From Sediminibacterium goheungense (GTDB lineage Bacteria; Bacteroidota; Bacteroidia; Chitinophagales; Chitinophagaceae): a stretch of DNA of 64,000 nucleotides. The notes beneath the pieces were generated by a model. The model was not told the DNA's origin. It saw only the letters and a list, made by a program, of their open reading frames with translations, and did not search any database. Both the position numbers and the translations under genes were made by a program. Where the stretch lies: the NCBI RefSeq assembly GCF_004361915.1, contig NZ_SNWP01000011.1:248001-312000 (forward strand), read 5' to 3'. Positions 47,822-56,243 of the stretch are shown piece by piece. Numbering within the stretch: position 1 is the stretch's first letter; each line of letters opens with the position of its first letter.

Positions 47822-48418
47822 ATGATTATTGATATCAACACACTGCTGGCCTGGGGAGGCGTATACAAAAAAGTACATGCGGGCGATTTCATTTTTCAGG
47901 AAGGTGGAACTGCCGTTTTTTATCACCAGCTAATCAGCGGTAGTGTACGTTGGGTAAATATTAATGAAGAAGGAAGAGAGTTTCTGCAGGTAATGATTGA
48001 GCCTGGCGAATCGTTTGGTGAATTACCCCTTTTCGATGGACAGCCTTATGCCGCCAGTGCCATAGCCAATGAAGACAGTATTATCATCCGTTTACAGAAA
48101 GAAAGTTTTTTATCGCTACTCAAAGAAAACATAGCCATACATTTTGCATTCACCCGACTTATGATAGATCGGGTTCGGTTTAAATTCTATGTTATTAAAG
48201 AATTGGCGCAACATGATCCTGAAAATTGTATCTCCAAACTTTTTGCCTATCTCAAACAGCGCAAGAAAAATATTTGCCCCGATTGTAACCGTATCAAACT
48301 CACCCGGCAGCAAATAGCTGATATGACAGGTATGCGTGTTGAAACGGTAATCAGAAGTATCCGCAACCTGCACAAAAAAGGACAGCTTATGATTGATAAG
48401 GGGAAAGTGTATTGCTGA
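47822..48418 (+). CDS. Crp/Fnr-family regulator of the nos island
   Basis: A 198-residue protein with cyclic-nucleotide-binding fold (about 15-110, 'GESFGELPLFDG') and C-terminal helix-turn-helix ('LTRQQIADMTGMRVETVIRSIRNL'). It lacks the N-terminal cysteines of Fnr, but has C152/C155 (CPDC) just before the recognition domain, plus C136 and a C-terminal cysteine C198. It is divergent from the nos operon, with a TGAT-N4-ATCA box between. It is probably an NO or O2-responsive activator; the ligand is not known. Confidence 0.9.
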   Translation: MIIDINTLLAWGGVYKKVHAGDFIFQEGGTAVFYHQLISGSVRWVNINEEGREFLQVMIEPGESFGELPLFDGQPYAASAIANEDSIIIRLQKESFLSLLKENIAIHFAFTRLMIDRVRFKFYVIKELAQHDPENCISKLFAYLKQRKKNICPDCNRIKLTRQQIADMTGMRVETVIRSIRNLHKKGQLMIDKGKVYC

Positions 48419-48420
48419 TA

Positions 48421-48432
48421 TGATTAGAATCA
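48421..48432 (+). promoter_or_regulatory. Second Fnr/Crp-type box, TGAT-N4-ATCA
   Basis: TGATTAGAATCA lies 48 nt ahead of the ATG at 48481, near where an activator bound around -41 would be expected. A weak -7-like TAATTTG follows at 48456. Confidence 0.6.
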
Positions 48433-48480
48433 TAAAAGATACTTTCTGCTACAACTAATTTGCACCCAAATTTCCGGACT

Positions 48481-49689
48481 ATGGAGAAAGCATACCGGCA
48501 ATGGGTGAGCATTGGCATTTGTAACCTGATTCTTGTAGCGCTGCTGGGTTGTATAATGCGTTATAAAATTATTTATTCGCTTCCCTGGCTGCACCAGAAA
48601 CATATTTTACACGCACATTCACATTTCGCATTTTCCGGATGGATATCGCAGTTGCTCATGGTATTACTGGTAGGTACACTACATAACAGGATGCAGGCTT
48701 TTGTAAAATACAGGTATCTCCTTATCGCCAACCTGCTTACAGCTTATGGCATGTTACTCAGTTTTCCTTTTGAAGGTTATGGTCCCGTATCCATCAGTTT
48801 CTCAACTGCATCCATACTCATATCGTACCTGTTTAGCTATCGGTTTCTACGCGATCTGAGGCAGCAACCTTCACCCGCCACACAATGGTTCAGGGCTGCT
48901 GTTTTTTTCTGGGTACTATCGTCGCTCGGTGCGTTTACACTTTCCTATTTAATGGCCAGTCATACGATAACACAACGCTGGTATCTGGCAGCCGTTTATT
49001 TCTTCCTGCATTTTCAATACAATGGTTGGTTCTTTTTTGGCTGTATGGGTATTTTGTTTGCACAGCTCAAGCAAACCCGTCAGGTATTTGCATACCATAA
49101 GCGTATATTCCGGTGTTTTGTGATAGCCTGTACACCTGCATATGGTTTGTCGGTATTATGGGCTGCCTTACCCCTATGGGTAAACCTGCTGGTAGCCGCA
49201 GCTGCAATTGCGCAGGTAGCAGGCGGTATCTATCTGTGGAAGCTGGTACTGCAGCAAAATACAGCCTGGCAAAACAGATGGCCACTACTAGCCCGGCAAA
49301 CGGGTATGCTGGTTATGATTGCACTGAGTAGTAAGTTGCTGCTGCAGTTGTTTTCTACCATACCCTCATTGAGCGATCTGGCATTTGGTTTTCGCCCCGT
49401 GGTAATCGGCTACCTGCATCTTGTATTACTGGGTATCATCAGTTTGTTTTTAATCACCACCATACTTGTTTACACATCCGGGACAAAAATGAAATGGATG
49501 CGAAGAGGTATTCGTGTATTTACGGCAGCCATTGTACTGAATGAGTTACTGCTTATGCTACAGGGCGTATGTGCCATGGCCTATATTGCCATACCTGGTA
49601 TACAGCAAATATTACTGTTTGCTGCGCTGGCATTACTTACGGGCGCAATCCTTATTTTTTTCGGTTATCGAAAAGCTGTTTATGCGTGA
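48481..49689 (+). CDS. Polytopic membrane protein with histidine cluster, heme-copper-like
   Basis: A 402-residue protein with about eleven transmembrane helices. The ATG at 48481 is used; the frame opens at a TTG seven codons earlier. A conserved-looking cluster HILHAHSHFAFSGW near residue 40 and 'FFLHFQYNGWFFFG' near 175 place histidines in or near helices, as in heme-binding quinol oxidase or NnrS-like proteins. I cannot name the family. It has an Fnr-type box in front and Ric 51 nt behind, so a role in NO or oxygen handling is likely. Confidence 0.75.
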   Translation: MEKAYRQWVSIGICNLILVALLGCIMRYKIIYSLPWLHQKHILHAHSHFAFSGWISQLLMVLLVGTLHNRMQAFVKYRYLLIANLLTAYGMLLSFPFEGYGPVSISFSTASILISYLFSYRFLRDLRQQPSPATQWFRAAVFFWVLSSLGAFTLSYLMASHTITQRWYLAAVYFFLHFQYNGWFFFGCMGILFAQLKQTRQVFAYHKRIFRCFVIACTPAYGLSVLWAALPLWVNLLVAAAAIAQVAGGIYLWKLVLQQNTAWQNRWPLLARQTGMLVMIALSSKLLLQLFSTIPSLSDLAFGFRPVVIGYLHLVLLGIISLFLITTILVYTSGTKMKWMRRGIRVFTAAIVLNELLLMLQGVCAMAYIAIPGIQQILLFAALALLTGAILIFFGYRKAVYA

Positions 49690-49740
49690 ACGCATAATTC
49701 AACCGAACAGCTGCCCTGAACTTTGTACAAATTATTTGGT

Positions 49741-50442
49741 ATGAACTACGCAACACAAACACTCGCATCTATTGTGAGTAACCATTATCAGACTGCATCC
49801 TTATTCGAAAAGTTTCACCTCGATTTTTGCTGTAAAGGAAAACAAACACTGGCAAGCGCCTGCGAACAGAAGGGGTTGGACCTGTCAATGGTTGAGCAGG
49901 CACTCGAAGAAATTATTACCGGGGTAAAAAAGCAACCACTTGTTTTTGCCAATATGAATGCAGAACAGCTGATACAGTATATACTCACCCATCACCACTT
50001 TTATATCAAACAAAACCTACCCCAGATACTGACCTATCTCGAGAAAATAACCATGAAACATGGTGATCGTTTTCCGAATATGCAAAGGGTACTCACACAG
50101 TTCCGCGAACTGTCTTTTGAATTACTCGCACACTTAGAGAAAGAAGAAAAAGTGTTGTTCCCTGCTATTATTGCAATGGAAAAGGGTACTAAAGAAATGA
50201 TACCCTATCTGCAGATCATCCGGAAAATGCTCACAGAACATGATGATGCCGGTGAAATGATGGAACAGATACGCATTCTTACACTCGATTATACGACACC
50301 GGAAAATACCTGCACTACTTTTCAGCTCACCCTGATGATGCTGAAAGATTTTGAATCGAATCTCCATAAACATGTACATCTGGAAAACAATCATTTGTTT
50401 CCGTTAACAGAAAAGATAGTGGGAGAAATGGCGGATGTCTGA
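49741..50442 (+). CDS. ric: Iron-sulfur cluster repair di-iron protein Ric (ScdA/YtfE)
   Basis: Repairs Fe-S clusters damaged by NO or oxidants. The ATG at 49741 is preferred over the TTG at 49723. The N-terminal ScdA_N domain shows FHLDFCCKGK with C30/C31. Then comes a hemerythrin-like di-iron domain with H-rich helices (THHHFYIKQNL, HLEKEEKVLFP, EHDDAGEMM, HVHLENNHLFP). Length is 233 residues. It is co-directional with the Crp/Fnr regulator and the membrane protein. Confidence 0.94.
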   Translation: MNYATQTLASIVSNHYQTASLFEKFHLDFCCKGKQTLASACEQKGLDLSMVEQALEEIITGVKKQPLVFANMNAEQLIQYILTHHHFYIKQNLPQILTYLEKITMKHGDRFPNMQRVLTQFRELSFELLAHLEKEEKVLFPAIIAMEKGTKEMIPYLQIIRKMLTEHDDAGEMMEQIRILTLDYTTPENTCTTFQLTLMMLKDFESNLHKHVHLENNHLFPLTEKIVGEMADV

Positions 50443-50615
50443 TGGCGGATCGCAGATTGGTGGGAGGAACTGTTGCTGATGAATGATTAACCTTTTTTTA
50501 TTTGAATGCACTTCATCATTCAAAAGCTTAATAATGACATTTATTTCCGGATAAGCCTTATTTTTATCCCAACCGACATTTTACAAAACCAAAGCGCCAC
50601 AAATGATTTATTACC

Positions 50616-52730
50616 ATGATGAAAAGCAAACAGCCTGCTACACATATCCTTAAAGGGATGCTGTTTAGTATGGTGGTGTTACTGTGTACCAACAGCGGTA
50701 TACAGGCGCAGAAAAATGTAGTACAAACCCCCGCCGTGAACCAGCGTTTCGTTCACCGTGCCATGGGTAATCCTTACCTGCCCTTGTGGGAGCATTTGCC
50801 TGACGGCGAGCCTCGTGTTTTTGAGGATCCTGATAAACCCGGAAAGTACCGTGCCTATATCATAGGCTCACACGATCTGCGTTTTACCAGTTATTGTGGT
50901 CCCGATATCAGAATCTGGTCGGCACCGGTAGAAGATTTATCTGCCTGGAGAGATGAAGGTGCTGTGTTCACTTATCAGTCTGAAGACAAGTGGGATGTTA
51001 TGTATGCACCCGATTTGGTAGAAGTAAAAAGAAAAAATGGTAAGAAAGAATATTATCTCTATCCCCACAGTCGCGGACCGAACAGAGAGCCACTGGTAGC
51101 AAAATCAAACCGACCCGATGGGCCCTTTACACCCGTTAACCTTACGGAAGATGGTAAACGCACTGTTCCCGGTAGTATACTCGGTTTCGATCCTGCTGTG
51201 TATATAGAATATGTTACCGACCCGAAAGATCCTGATTTCGAAATTGGTTTTCGTGCTTATGCTTATTGGGGCTTTCAAAGATCCTTAGCTGCACAGCTCG
51301 ATCAGAATACCATGTACTCACTCCGACCCGGCACCAAAATCATCGATCGTTTTCTGCCGGCCAGTTCACGTTATGGTACCTTACGCGATCCGCAGGGTAC
51401 CGTGTATCCACAGATCTATCCGGGAGAAGATTTAGGAACTTTCAATTTTTTCGAAGCTTCCTCTATCCGCAAAGTGGGCAACAAATTTGTATCGATCTAT
51501 AGTGGTTATTCAGGACCCGAATATGGGGTGGGCAGTTCCAACTCAACACTTCGTTATGTAGTGGGCGATTCGCCATTGGGACCCTGGAAGAGTGGGGGAG
51601 TGCTGGTAGATTCACGTGCACCTGTATTGAACAAAACAGGTAGCGCCATTCAAACCACCAATGCGGGTCATAATACACATGGCAGTATCCAGGAAATCAA
51701 CGGACAGTGGTATGTGTTTTATCACCGCCCGCCACGTGGTTTTGGTTTTGCACGTCAGGCCATGGTAGCACCCATTGCTGTTAGCTGGGATGAGAAACCT
51801 GTATCGGAAGGTGGTATGGTGTACCTGAGAGCATTTGATCCATATGCACCCGATAAAATTCATGTGGTGAAAGACAGTGCAGGCAAAGAATATAAGGGTG
51901 CAGAAGTAACATCAGAAGGATTTCATTTTTATGGACTCGATCCTTACCGTTATTATTCTGCAGGGTATGCCTGCTATTTATCAGACAATAGCATTCAGCA
52001 GGATTCATGGGATATCTGGGACAATCATATGCCCATTACCAAAGTGAAAAACGGACATATCATCGGCTATAAATATTTTGGTTTTGGTGGTCATGCCAAA
52101 ACAGAAAAAGGACTGCCTGCTTTTGAAGGCACCAAAAAAGGGAACAAAACAGCTTTTAATCTTTTCCTTACACCCAGAACCAGTCAATCCTTTAAAGTGA
52201 ATGTATGGTTAGATGGTCCATGGGACAATGCCGCATGGAAGGGAAAGAAGATCGCTGAAATTGTAGTGCCTGCCAATGCCAAACAGGAGAGTACACAGTT
52301 CACCGCAGATGTGAGTGCCATAGTAGACGGCCTCGATAAAAAACATGCGATCTACCTCGTAGCCGAAGGTGCAGAAGGCGAATTACTTTTCGATTTACAG
52401 GGACTGGGTTTTAGTTCTGTGAAAAAGAAAATCACACGTCCGGTACCACCGGTGATAAGTATAACGGTGAATGGTACGGCTATAACCCTGCCCGAAATAC
52501 CGGTACGTTCCAACAATACCAATGGGTTGGTAACTTACGATCAGCATGAGGCGAGTTATACTTTACCTGCGGGTACTACTGCTGTTCCCAAAGTAGCGGC
52601 CAGTGCCAATAACCCTGCTGTAAAAATTACAGTTACACAACCAGCTGCTGTAATAGGCAAAGCATTGGTGAAATGTGATTATAAGGGCGTGGTGAAAACC
52701 TATACCGTGGCTCTGGTAGCGCAACAATAG
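50616..52730 (+). CDS. GH43-like glycoside hydrolase with C-terminal carbohydrate-binding region
   Basis: A 704-residue exported protein (signal ending IQAQ). The first 400 residues look like a five-bladed propeller of GH43 ('GEPRVFEDPDKPGKYRAYIIGSHD', 'DVMYAPDLVEVK', 'FFEASSIRKVGNKFVSIYSGY', 'NAGHNTHGSIQEINGQWYVFYHR'). Residues about 400-610 resemble a CBM6-like module, and the end is an Ig-like region. GH43 enzymes usually cleave arabinose or xylose side chains. No SusCD pair is adjacent, so its nutrient system lies elsewhere. A strong hairpin terminator follows. Confidence 0.82.
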   Translation: MMKSKQPATHILKGMLFSMVVLLCTNSGIQAQKNVVQTPAVNQRFVHRAMGNPYLPLWEHLPDGEPRVFEDPDKPGKYRAYIIGSHDLRFTSYCGPDIRIWSAPVEDLSAWRDEGAVFTYQSEDKWDVMYAPDLVEVKRKNGKKEYYLYPHSRGPNREPLVAKSNRPDGPFTPVNLTEDGKRTVPGSILGFDPAVYIEYVTDPKDPDFEIGFRAYAYWGFQRSLAAQLDQNTMYSLRPGTKIIDRFLPASSRYGTLRDPQGTVYPQIYPGEDLGTFNFFEASSIRKVGNKFVSIYSGYSGPEYGVGSSNSTLRYVVGDSPLGPWKSGGVLVDSRAPVLNKTGSAIQTTNAGHNTHGSIQEINGQWYVFYHRPPRGFGFARQAMVAPIAVSWDEKPVSEGGMVYLRAFDPYAPDKIHVVKDSAGKEYKGAEVTSEGFHFYGLDPYRYYSAGYACYLSDNSIQQDSWDIWDNHMPITKVKNGHIIGYKYFGFGGHAKTEKGLPAFEGTKKGNKTAFNLFLTPRTSQSFKVNVWLDGPWDNAAWKGKKIAEIVVPANAKQESTQFTADVSAIVDGLDKKHAIYLVAEGAEGELLFDLQGLGFSSVKKKITRPVPPVISITVNGTAITLPEIPVRSNNTNGLVTYDQHEASYTLPAGTTAVPKVAASANNPAVKITVTQPAAVIGKALVKCDYKGVVKTYTVALVAQQ

Positions 52731-52780
52731 ATTTTATTTCATGCATTGTACGCAGCAGCGTAAGACTTCTGCGACTAATT

Positions 52781-52821
52781 AAAAGTGGGAGGGATTGGCG
52801 AAGCCAATCCCTCCCACTTTT
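52781..52821 (+). terminator. 19-bp perfect hairpin, terminator-like (hairpin family copy 1)
   Basis: The stem AAAAGTGGGAGGGATTGGC with its exact complement encloses loop GAA and ends in TTTT. It shares the inner GGGATTGGC-GAA-GCCAATCCC with the hairpin at 53549, while the outer parts of the stem differ but still pair. Confidence 0.85.
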
Positions 52822-52837
52822 AATTATACCACGCCAT

Positions 52838-52889
52838 CGTCATCCTGAGGAGCATGCTGATCTCCGATCGGCAATTGCGACGAAGGATC
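52838..52889 (+). repeat. 52-bp REP-like element, copy A
   Basis: Begins CGTCATCCTGAGGAGCATG and ends GCGACGAAGGATC. Central hairpin GCTGATC-TCC-GATCGGC (one T-G pair). Copies B and C are at 52915 and 53615. Confidence 0.8.
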
Positions 52890-52914
52890 TCCCACTTTTT
52901 TTATACCCAAGCCT

Positions 52915-52966
52915 CGTCATCCTGAGGAGCATGCTGATCGGAGATCAGCAATTGCGACGAAGGATC
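52915..52966 (+). repeat. 52-bp REP-like element, copy B
   Basis: Same ends as copy A. Central hairpin GCTGATC-GGA-GATCAGC. It abuts the stop of the YHS gene, so it may serve as that gene's 3' end. Confidence 0.8.
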
Positions 52967-52967
52967 C

Positions 52968-53411
52968 TTATTCTTTATTCCTGATCTCCGGCCAAAGCTG
53001 GTTCGCTTTTTCAATCAAGGCCTGCTGATTTTTTGACCATATATCTTTTACTTTTTTATTGTAATTGAAATAGAGTTTATTGTCAACGATTGTCCAGGTA
53101 TCTGTTTCTGTTGGTGCTTTATACCCCTGCGATGTACCATAGGCACAATAGCCACCATATTGGGGAGCGTATTTAGTAGGATCTTTTTCAAATGCCTCTT
53201 TATTTTCTTTTGAGGCAAATTGCCAAACAGCATCTTTCCATTTGTATTCAAAAGCAGGGCTTCCTTTAACAGGCATCTGGTTGGTAAAGAAGGCTACGGC
53301 ATCGTATCCACGTATGGCCTTCCCTTCATGGCTAAAAATTTCCCCTTTCTGTGCCCATGCTGATACGCCTATCATGAATGCTAATAAAAGCAGCTGTATC
53401 TTTTGTTTCAT
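52968..53411 (-). CDS. YHS-domain exported protein
   Basis: A 147-residue protein; start at the ATG at 53411 (MKQKIQLLLLAFMIG), which gives a signal peptide ending AWAQ, rather than the longer frame. The YHS domain is clear: 'GYDAVAFFTNQMPVKGSPAFEYKWKD', 'WQFASKENKEAFEKDPTKYAPQYGGYCAYG'. Such domains bind metals, often copper or heavy metals. It lies between two composite repeat blocks. Confidence 0.88.
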   Translation of the reverse strand: MKQKIQLLLLAFMIGVSAWAQKGEIFSHEGKAIRGYDAVAFFTNQMPVKGSPAFEYKWKDAVWQFASKENKEAFEKDPTKYAPQYGGYCAYGTSQGYKAPTETDTWTIVDNKLYFNYNKKVKDIWSKNQQALIEKANQLWPEIRNKE

Positions 53412-53500
53412 TTTGTAAGTTTTTTTATTTGAGAATTGAATGAACACCCGTACTGACGATCATAGCAGGTTATACTTACAGCGAAACGAAATTTTATTCT

Positions 53501-53531
53501 CACCCTTGTTGGTCATGGGCCAACAAGGGTG
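53501..53531. repeat. GTTGG-type palindrome
   Basis: CACCCTTGTTGG (53501-53512) pairs exactly with CCAACAAGGGTG (53520-53531). It belongs to a degenerate family seen again at 53727, 53788, 54725 and 56443. Confidence 0.7.
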
Positions 53532-53548
53532 TAGATTTTCTTCCATAC

Positions 53549-53597
53549 AACTATAAGGCGAAGGGATTGGCGAAGCCAATCCCTTCGCCTTATAGTT
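53549..53597. repeat. 23-bp perfect hairpin (hairpin family copy 2)
   Basis: AACTATAAGGCGAA joined to the shared inner stem GGGATTGGC, loop GAA, then the exact complement. It is followed 17 nt later by REP-like copy C, as copy 1 is followed by REP-like copy A. Confidence 0.85.
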
Positions 53598-53614
53598 ATA
53601 CCCTGCGACGCCAT

Positions 53615-53666
53615 CGTCATCCTGAGGAGCATACTGATCGCAGATCAGTAATTGCGACGAAGGATC
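53615..53666 (+). repeat. 52-bp REP-like element, copy C
   Basis: Central hairpin ACTGATC-GCA-GATCAGT. Relative to copy B the closing G-C pair is an A-T pair, a compensatory change. Confidence 0.8.
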
Positions 53667-53852
53667 TTTTCATTCTCGCAGTATTTTATTCCTGGCAACC
53701 TATCTAATCGTGCAATAAGCACACCGCCCTTGTTGGTCGACCGATCAATAAGAAATAGTATATCAAGTGGTACTTTTTTTAAATCATGGGTTGTCGGTCA
53801 GGCGACCCACAACGGCGCAGGAACTTTACGAATAAATGTGTATTTTTAATAT

Positions 53853-54305
53853 ATGACCATCCAATTAAAAATACCAACCGGTTACCTCTTATTCAGCAAT
53901 GAACAGTTTCAGGTAGTGCATACCAGGAAGAAATGGTACGATGGAGAGTTGTTTAGCTTTATTTCTTGGATGGTTCTTTTCGGCTTTCTTATTAAAAGGG
54001 CATCTGATAGCCATGATTATAGGAATCTGATATTGGGTCTCTATATCGCCCTGGTGGTTGCCCATCTCATAAAATTTGGTTTCTTTCTCCGGGCCGTATT
54101 TGTAAAAAGAAGAAATCCGGTTACCGATACTATATGGGTAAAAGATATCCGTAAAATAAAAATCAAACCTACCCTGTTTGGCAACCGTGTTATAAAAGTT
54201 TATCACCATCGTAATGATGTGTATCGCGTTACTGCCCATAGGGTTGATCTGGATGGGATGAATTTTGCAGGGCAGCTGGGAGATTTGGGTATTGCGGTGG
54301 AGTGA
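53853..54305 (+). CDS. Small membrane protein, unknown function
   Basis: A 150-residue protein with two transmembrane helices ('LFSFISWMVLFGFLI', 'LILGLYIALVVAHLIKFGFFL') between short soluble parts; the C-terminal 60 residues are basic and beta-rich ('IRKIKIKPTLFGNRVIKVYHHR'). I recognise no family. Layout and codon use look like a real gene. It converges on the next small membrane protein with an 8-nt gap. Confidence 0.7.
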   Translation: MTIQLKIPTGYLLFSNEQFQVVHTRKKWYDGELFSFISWMVLFGFLIKRASDSHDYRNLILGLYIALVVAHLIKFGFFLRAVFVKRRNPVTDTIWVKDIRKIKIKPTLFGNRVIKVYHHRNDVYRVTAHRVDLDGMNFAGQLGDLGIAVE

Positions 54306-54313
54306 GGCGTGGA

Positions 54314-54649
54314 TCATTTCTGTCCAGGGGTGATCGCAAATACAGCAAACAAAACCAAGAGTATAGCAATAAAAATGAACAGTGGAATAATTTTATATTC
54401 CTTCTTCCGGATATGCTCCGAAATTTTTAAAAACAAGCATAACAGTATCATTTCTAACCCCAGCCACATCAGTAAACCCGACAGACCTGTATATTCAATA
54501 AAGTAGCTACGCTGTTCATCGGCAGTTAAAAATCTCTTACGTAGTGACATGGGGAGTTTTATGGTATGCTCAAGCAAATAATAGATGGCAATACCGATAC
54601 CTGCCAGTACAATGCAAAACTGAATGAAGTGGTATCTTGTTTTGAGCAT
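54314..54649 (-). CDS. Small membrane protein, unknown function
   Basis: A 111-residue protein with three predicted transmembrane helices ('FIQFCIVLAGIGIAIYYLL', 'LSGLLMWLGLEMILLCLFL', 'IIPLFIFIAILLVLFAVFAI'). No motif is recognised. Confidence 0.65.
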   Translation of the reverse strand: MLKTRYHFIQFCIVLAGIGIAIYYLLEHTIKLPMSLRKRFLTADEQRSYFIEYTGLSGLLMWLGLEMILLCLFLKISEHIRKKEYKIIPLFIFIAILLVLFAVFAITPGQK

Positions 54650-54724
54650 ACAGATAGTATTGGCGAATAGTTGGTAATACTATTTAAAGATAAGAATTTA
54701 TCATACCAGGTTCATTCCCTGCAC

Positions 54725-54755
54725 TTGCTGGTTAGGTAACCAACAACAGCGCATA
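54725..54755. repeat. GTTGGT-type palindrome
   Basis: TTGCTGGTTAGGTAACCAAC followed by AACAGCGCA; GGTTAGGTAACC is the palindromic centre. Same family as 53501 and 56443. Confidence 0.6.
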
Positions 54756-54768
54756 ATTTGCAATAATG

Positions 54769-56205
54769 TCAATCAAACAAAATATCCATCTTCAATTCAT
54801 CCTCCACTAACTGCGTTTTATAATTATTTTCAGACACGCCATATGTGGTAAGCATAGTGAGCAGTAATGCTTTTTTTGTTTTTACCTGTTTGCGAAATGC
54901 GTTAAGTTTATTCGTAAGTTCTTCCGCATATTTTTTTGTAATGGTAAATTCAGTGTTACTGAATTTCATTTCAAAAATATTGATGCAATTATCTGCCCTG
55001 TCAATCAGCAGGTCAATTTGTGCTCCTTTGTTCTGGCTGTTTCCTGTAACCTGCCATGAATAGTACGATGAATGAATACCGGCTATTTGTAATCCTTTCT
55101 TAATCTGTTCTATATGTGTAAAGCATAGGTTTTCAAAAGCATATCCACACCATGCATGGTATGCTGTGGTTATGCTGAGTTGCAGCCAGTTATTTTTTTC
55201 ATTGGCTTTTGTTTGCTGCATGAATTTCAGGTAGAAGAGCGAGAACTCATCTGTAAGACGATACAAAGCATTTTTCTCCTGCTTTCCATAAGGGTAAATT
55301 TTTAGGATAAATCCGCTTTCAGTCAATTCATTGAGTGCAGTGGTGATACCGCCCCCTGTGGGTAGTTTTCCGGTTACCAGCAATTCGTTTCTGGTAAGTC
55401 CTTTGTTTTTTTTCGCCAGCGCCTTAATAATCTGAATATGCTTTTCCGGATGGTTGAATAGTGCCTGGTACAGGTTATCAAATTCATGGACCAATGCGCC
55501 GTCTTTCGAAAAGCAGATTTTATCGATGTTCTGGGCCGTGCTCCTGCCTCTTTCAACAGCATTCAGGTATTGTGGTATACCACCCAGGGTCATGTATAAC
55601 TGAAGTAATTGGTAGCGGTCGGGTTTTATATTTCTATGAGCAAGGTATTTTTCTGTTTCTCCCAGTGTGAAGGGAAGCAATCGTATACGCTGTGTTACCC
55701 GGTTGTGTAAACCACCCCGGTTATTGAGTACTTTGTCAATGATCCAGGAAGCGGCAGAGCCGCAGATTACAACAAGCAGATCGGCTCTTTTTGAGGCATA
55801 CATGTTCCAGAAATAACTAAAAGCAGAGAGAAACCCTGATTTGTGACTGTCGAGCCAGGGCAGTTCATCGAAAAAGAGCACTTTCTTATAGCGATCTTTT
55901 TTTGTATTCAGGCAGTTTTCTAATAATTGGAAAGCGGCCTGCCAATTTTGTGGTGCCATGGGCGGTTTGTGATCAGGAAAAAAGGTTCCGATCTGAATGG
56001 CAAAATTGATGAGTTGTTCTTTGGTTTTTCCCTGGTACTGTCCGCTGCAAGCGAATGCCAGATGGTCTTTATAATAGGTTTTTATCAGAAAGGTTTTACC
56101 TACCCGTCTTCTGCCGTACAAGGCAAGTAATTCGGGGGCATTCGATTTCAGTAGGTTTTCAAGAATCGTTTTTTCAGTTTCCCGGCCTATGATAGTTGAA
56201 GACAT
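54769..56205 (-). CDS. AAA-type ATPase with DUF234-like C terminus
   Basis: A 478-residue protein; the ATG at 56205 is used since the upstream part of the frame begins at TTG. Walker A GRRRVGKT (near residue 31) and Walker B 'VLFFDELPWLD', followed by a winged helix ('LTRNELLVTGKLPTGGGITTAL') and a C-terminal region ('IDLLIDRADNCINIFEMKFS') that looks nuclease-like, as in the archaeal-ATPase/DUF234 group. These are widespread, often mobile, with unknown role. A perfect 19-bp inverted repeat lies 39 nt upstream. Confidence 0.85.
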   Translation of the reverse strand: MSSTIIGRETEKTILENLLKSNAPELLALYGRRRVGKTFLIKTYYKDHLAFACSGQYQGKTKEQLINFAIQIGTFFPDHKPPMAPQNWQAAFQLLENCLNTKKDRYKKVLFFDELPWLDSHKSGFLSAFSYFWNMYASKRADLLVVICGSAASWIIDKVLNNRGGLHNRVTQRIRLLPFTLGETEKYLAHRNIKPDRYQLLQLYMTLGGIPQYLNAVERGRSTAQNIDKICFSKDGALVHEFDNLYQALFNHPEKHIQIIKALAKKNKGLTRNELLVTGKLPTGGGITTALNELTESGFILKIYPYGKQEKNALYRLTDEFSLFYLKFMQQTKANEKNNWLQLSITTAYHAWCGYAFENLCFTHIEQIKKGLQIAGIHSSYYSWQVTGNSQNKGAQIDLLIDRADNCINIFEMKFSNTEFTITKKYAEELTNKLNAFRKQVKTKKALLLTMLTTYGVSENNYKTQLVEDELKMDILFD

Positions 56206-56243
56206 TGTAATATTATTAGTAGCCAAAACTATATAAAAATTAA

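Larger units (their letters stand above)
53412..53852. other. Repeat-rich intergenic region
   Basis: No credible gene. It holds a 12-bp hairpin CACCCTTGTTGG / CCAACAAGGGTG (53501-53531), the 23-bp hairpin at 53549, REP-like copy C (53615) and two degenerate GTTGGT palindromes (53727-53752, 53788-53820). The small frame at 53652-53849 is made of these repeats. Confidence 0.7.

Noticed and set aside
48481..49689. Naming this gene ccoN or nnrS
   Set aside because: Histidine cluster and topology are suggestive, but no full family signature is visible.
52781..53666. Insertion sequence around the YHS gene
   Set aside because: Flanking repeats are hairpins and REP-like units, not terminal inverted repeats of one element; there is no transposase and no target duplication.
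53652..53849. 65-codon plus-strand frame
   Set aside because: Made of the end of REP-like copy C and GTTGGT palindromes; no protein character.
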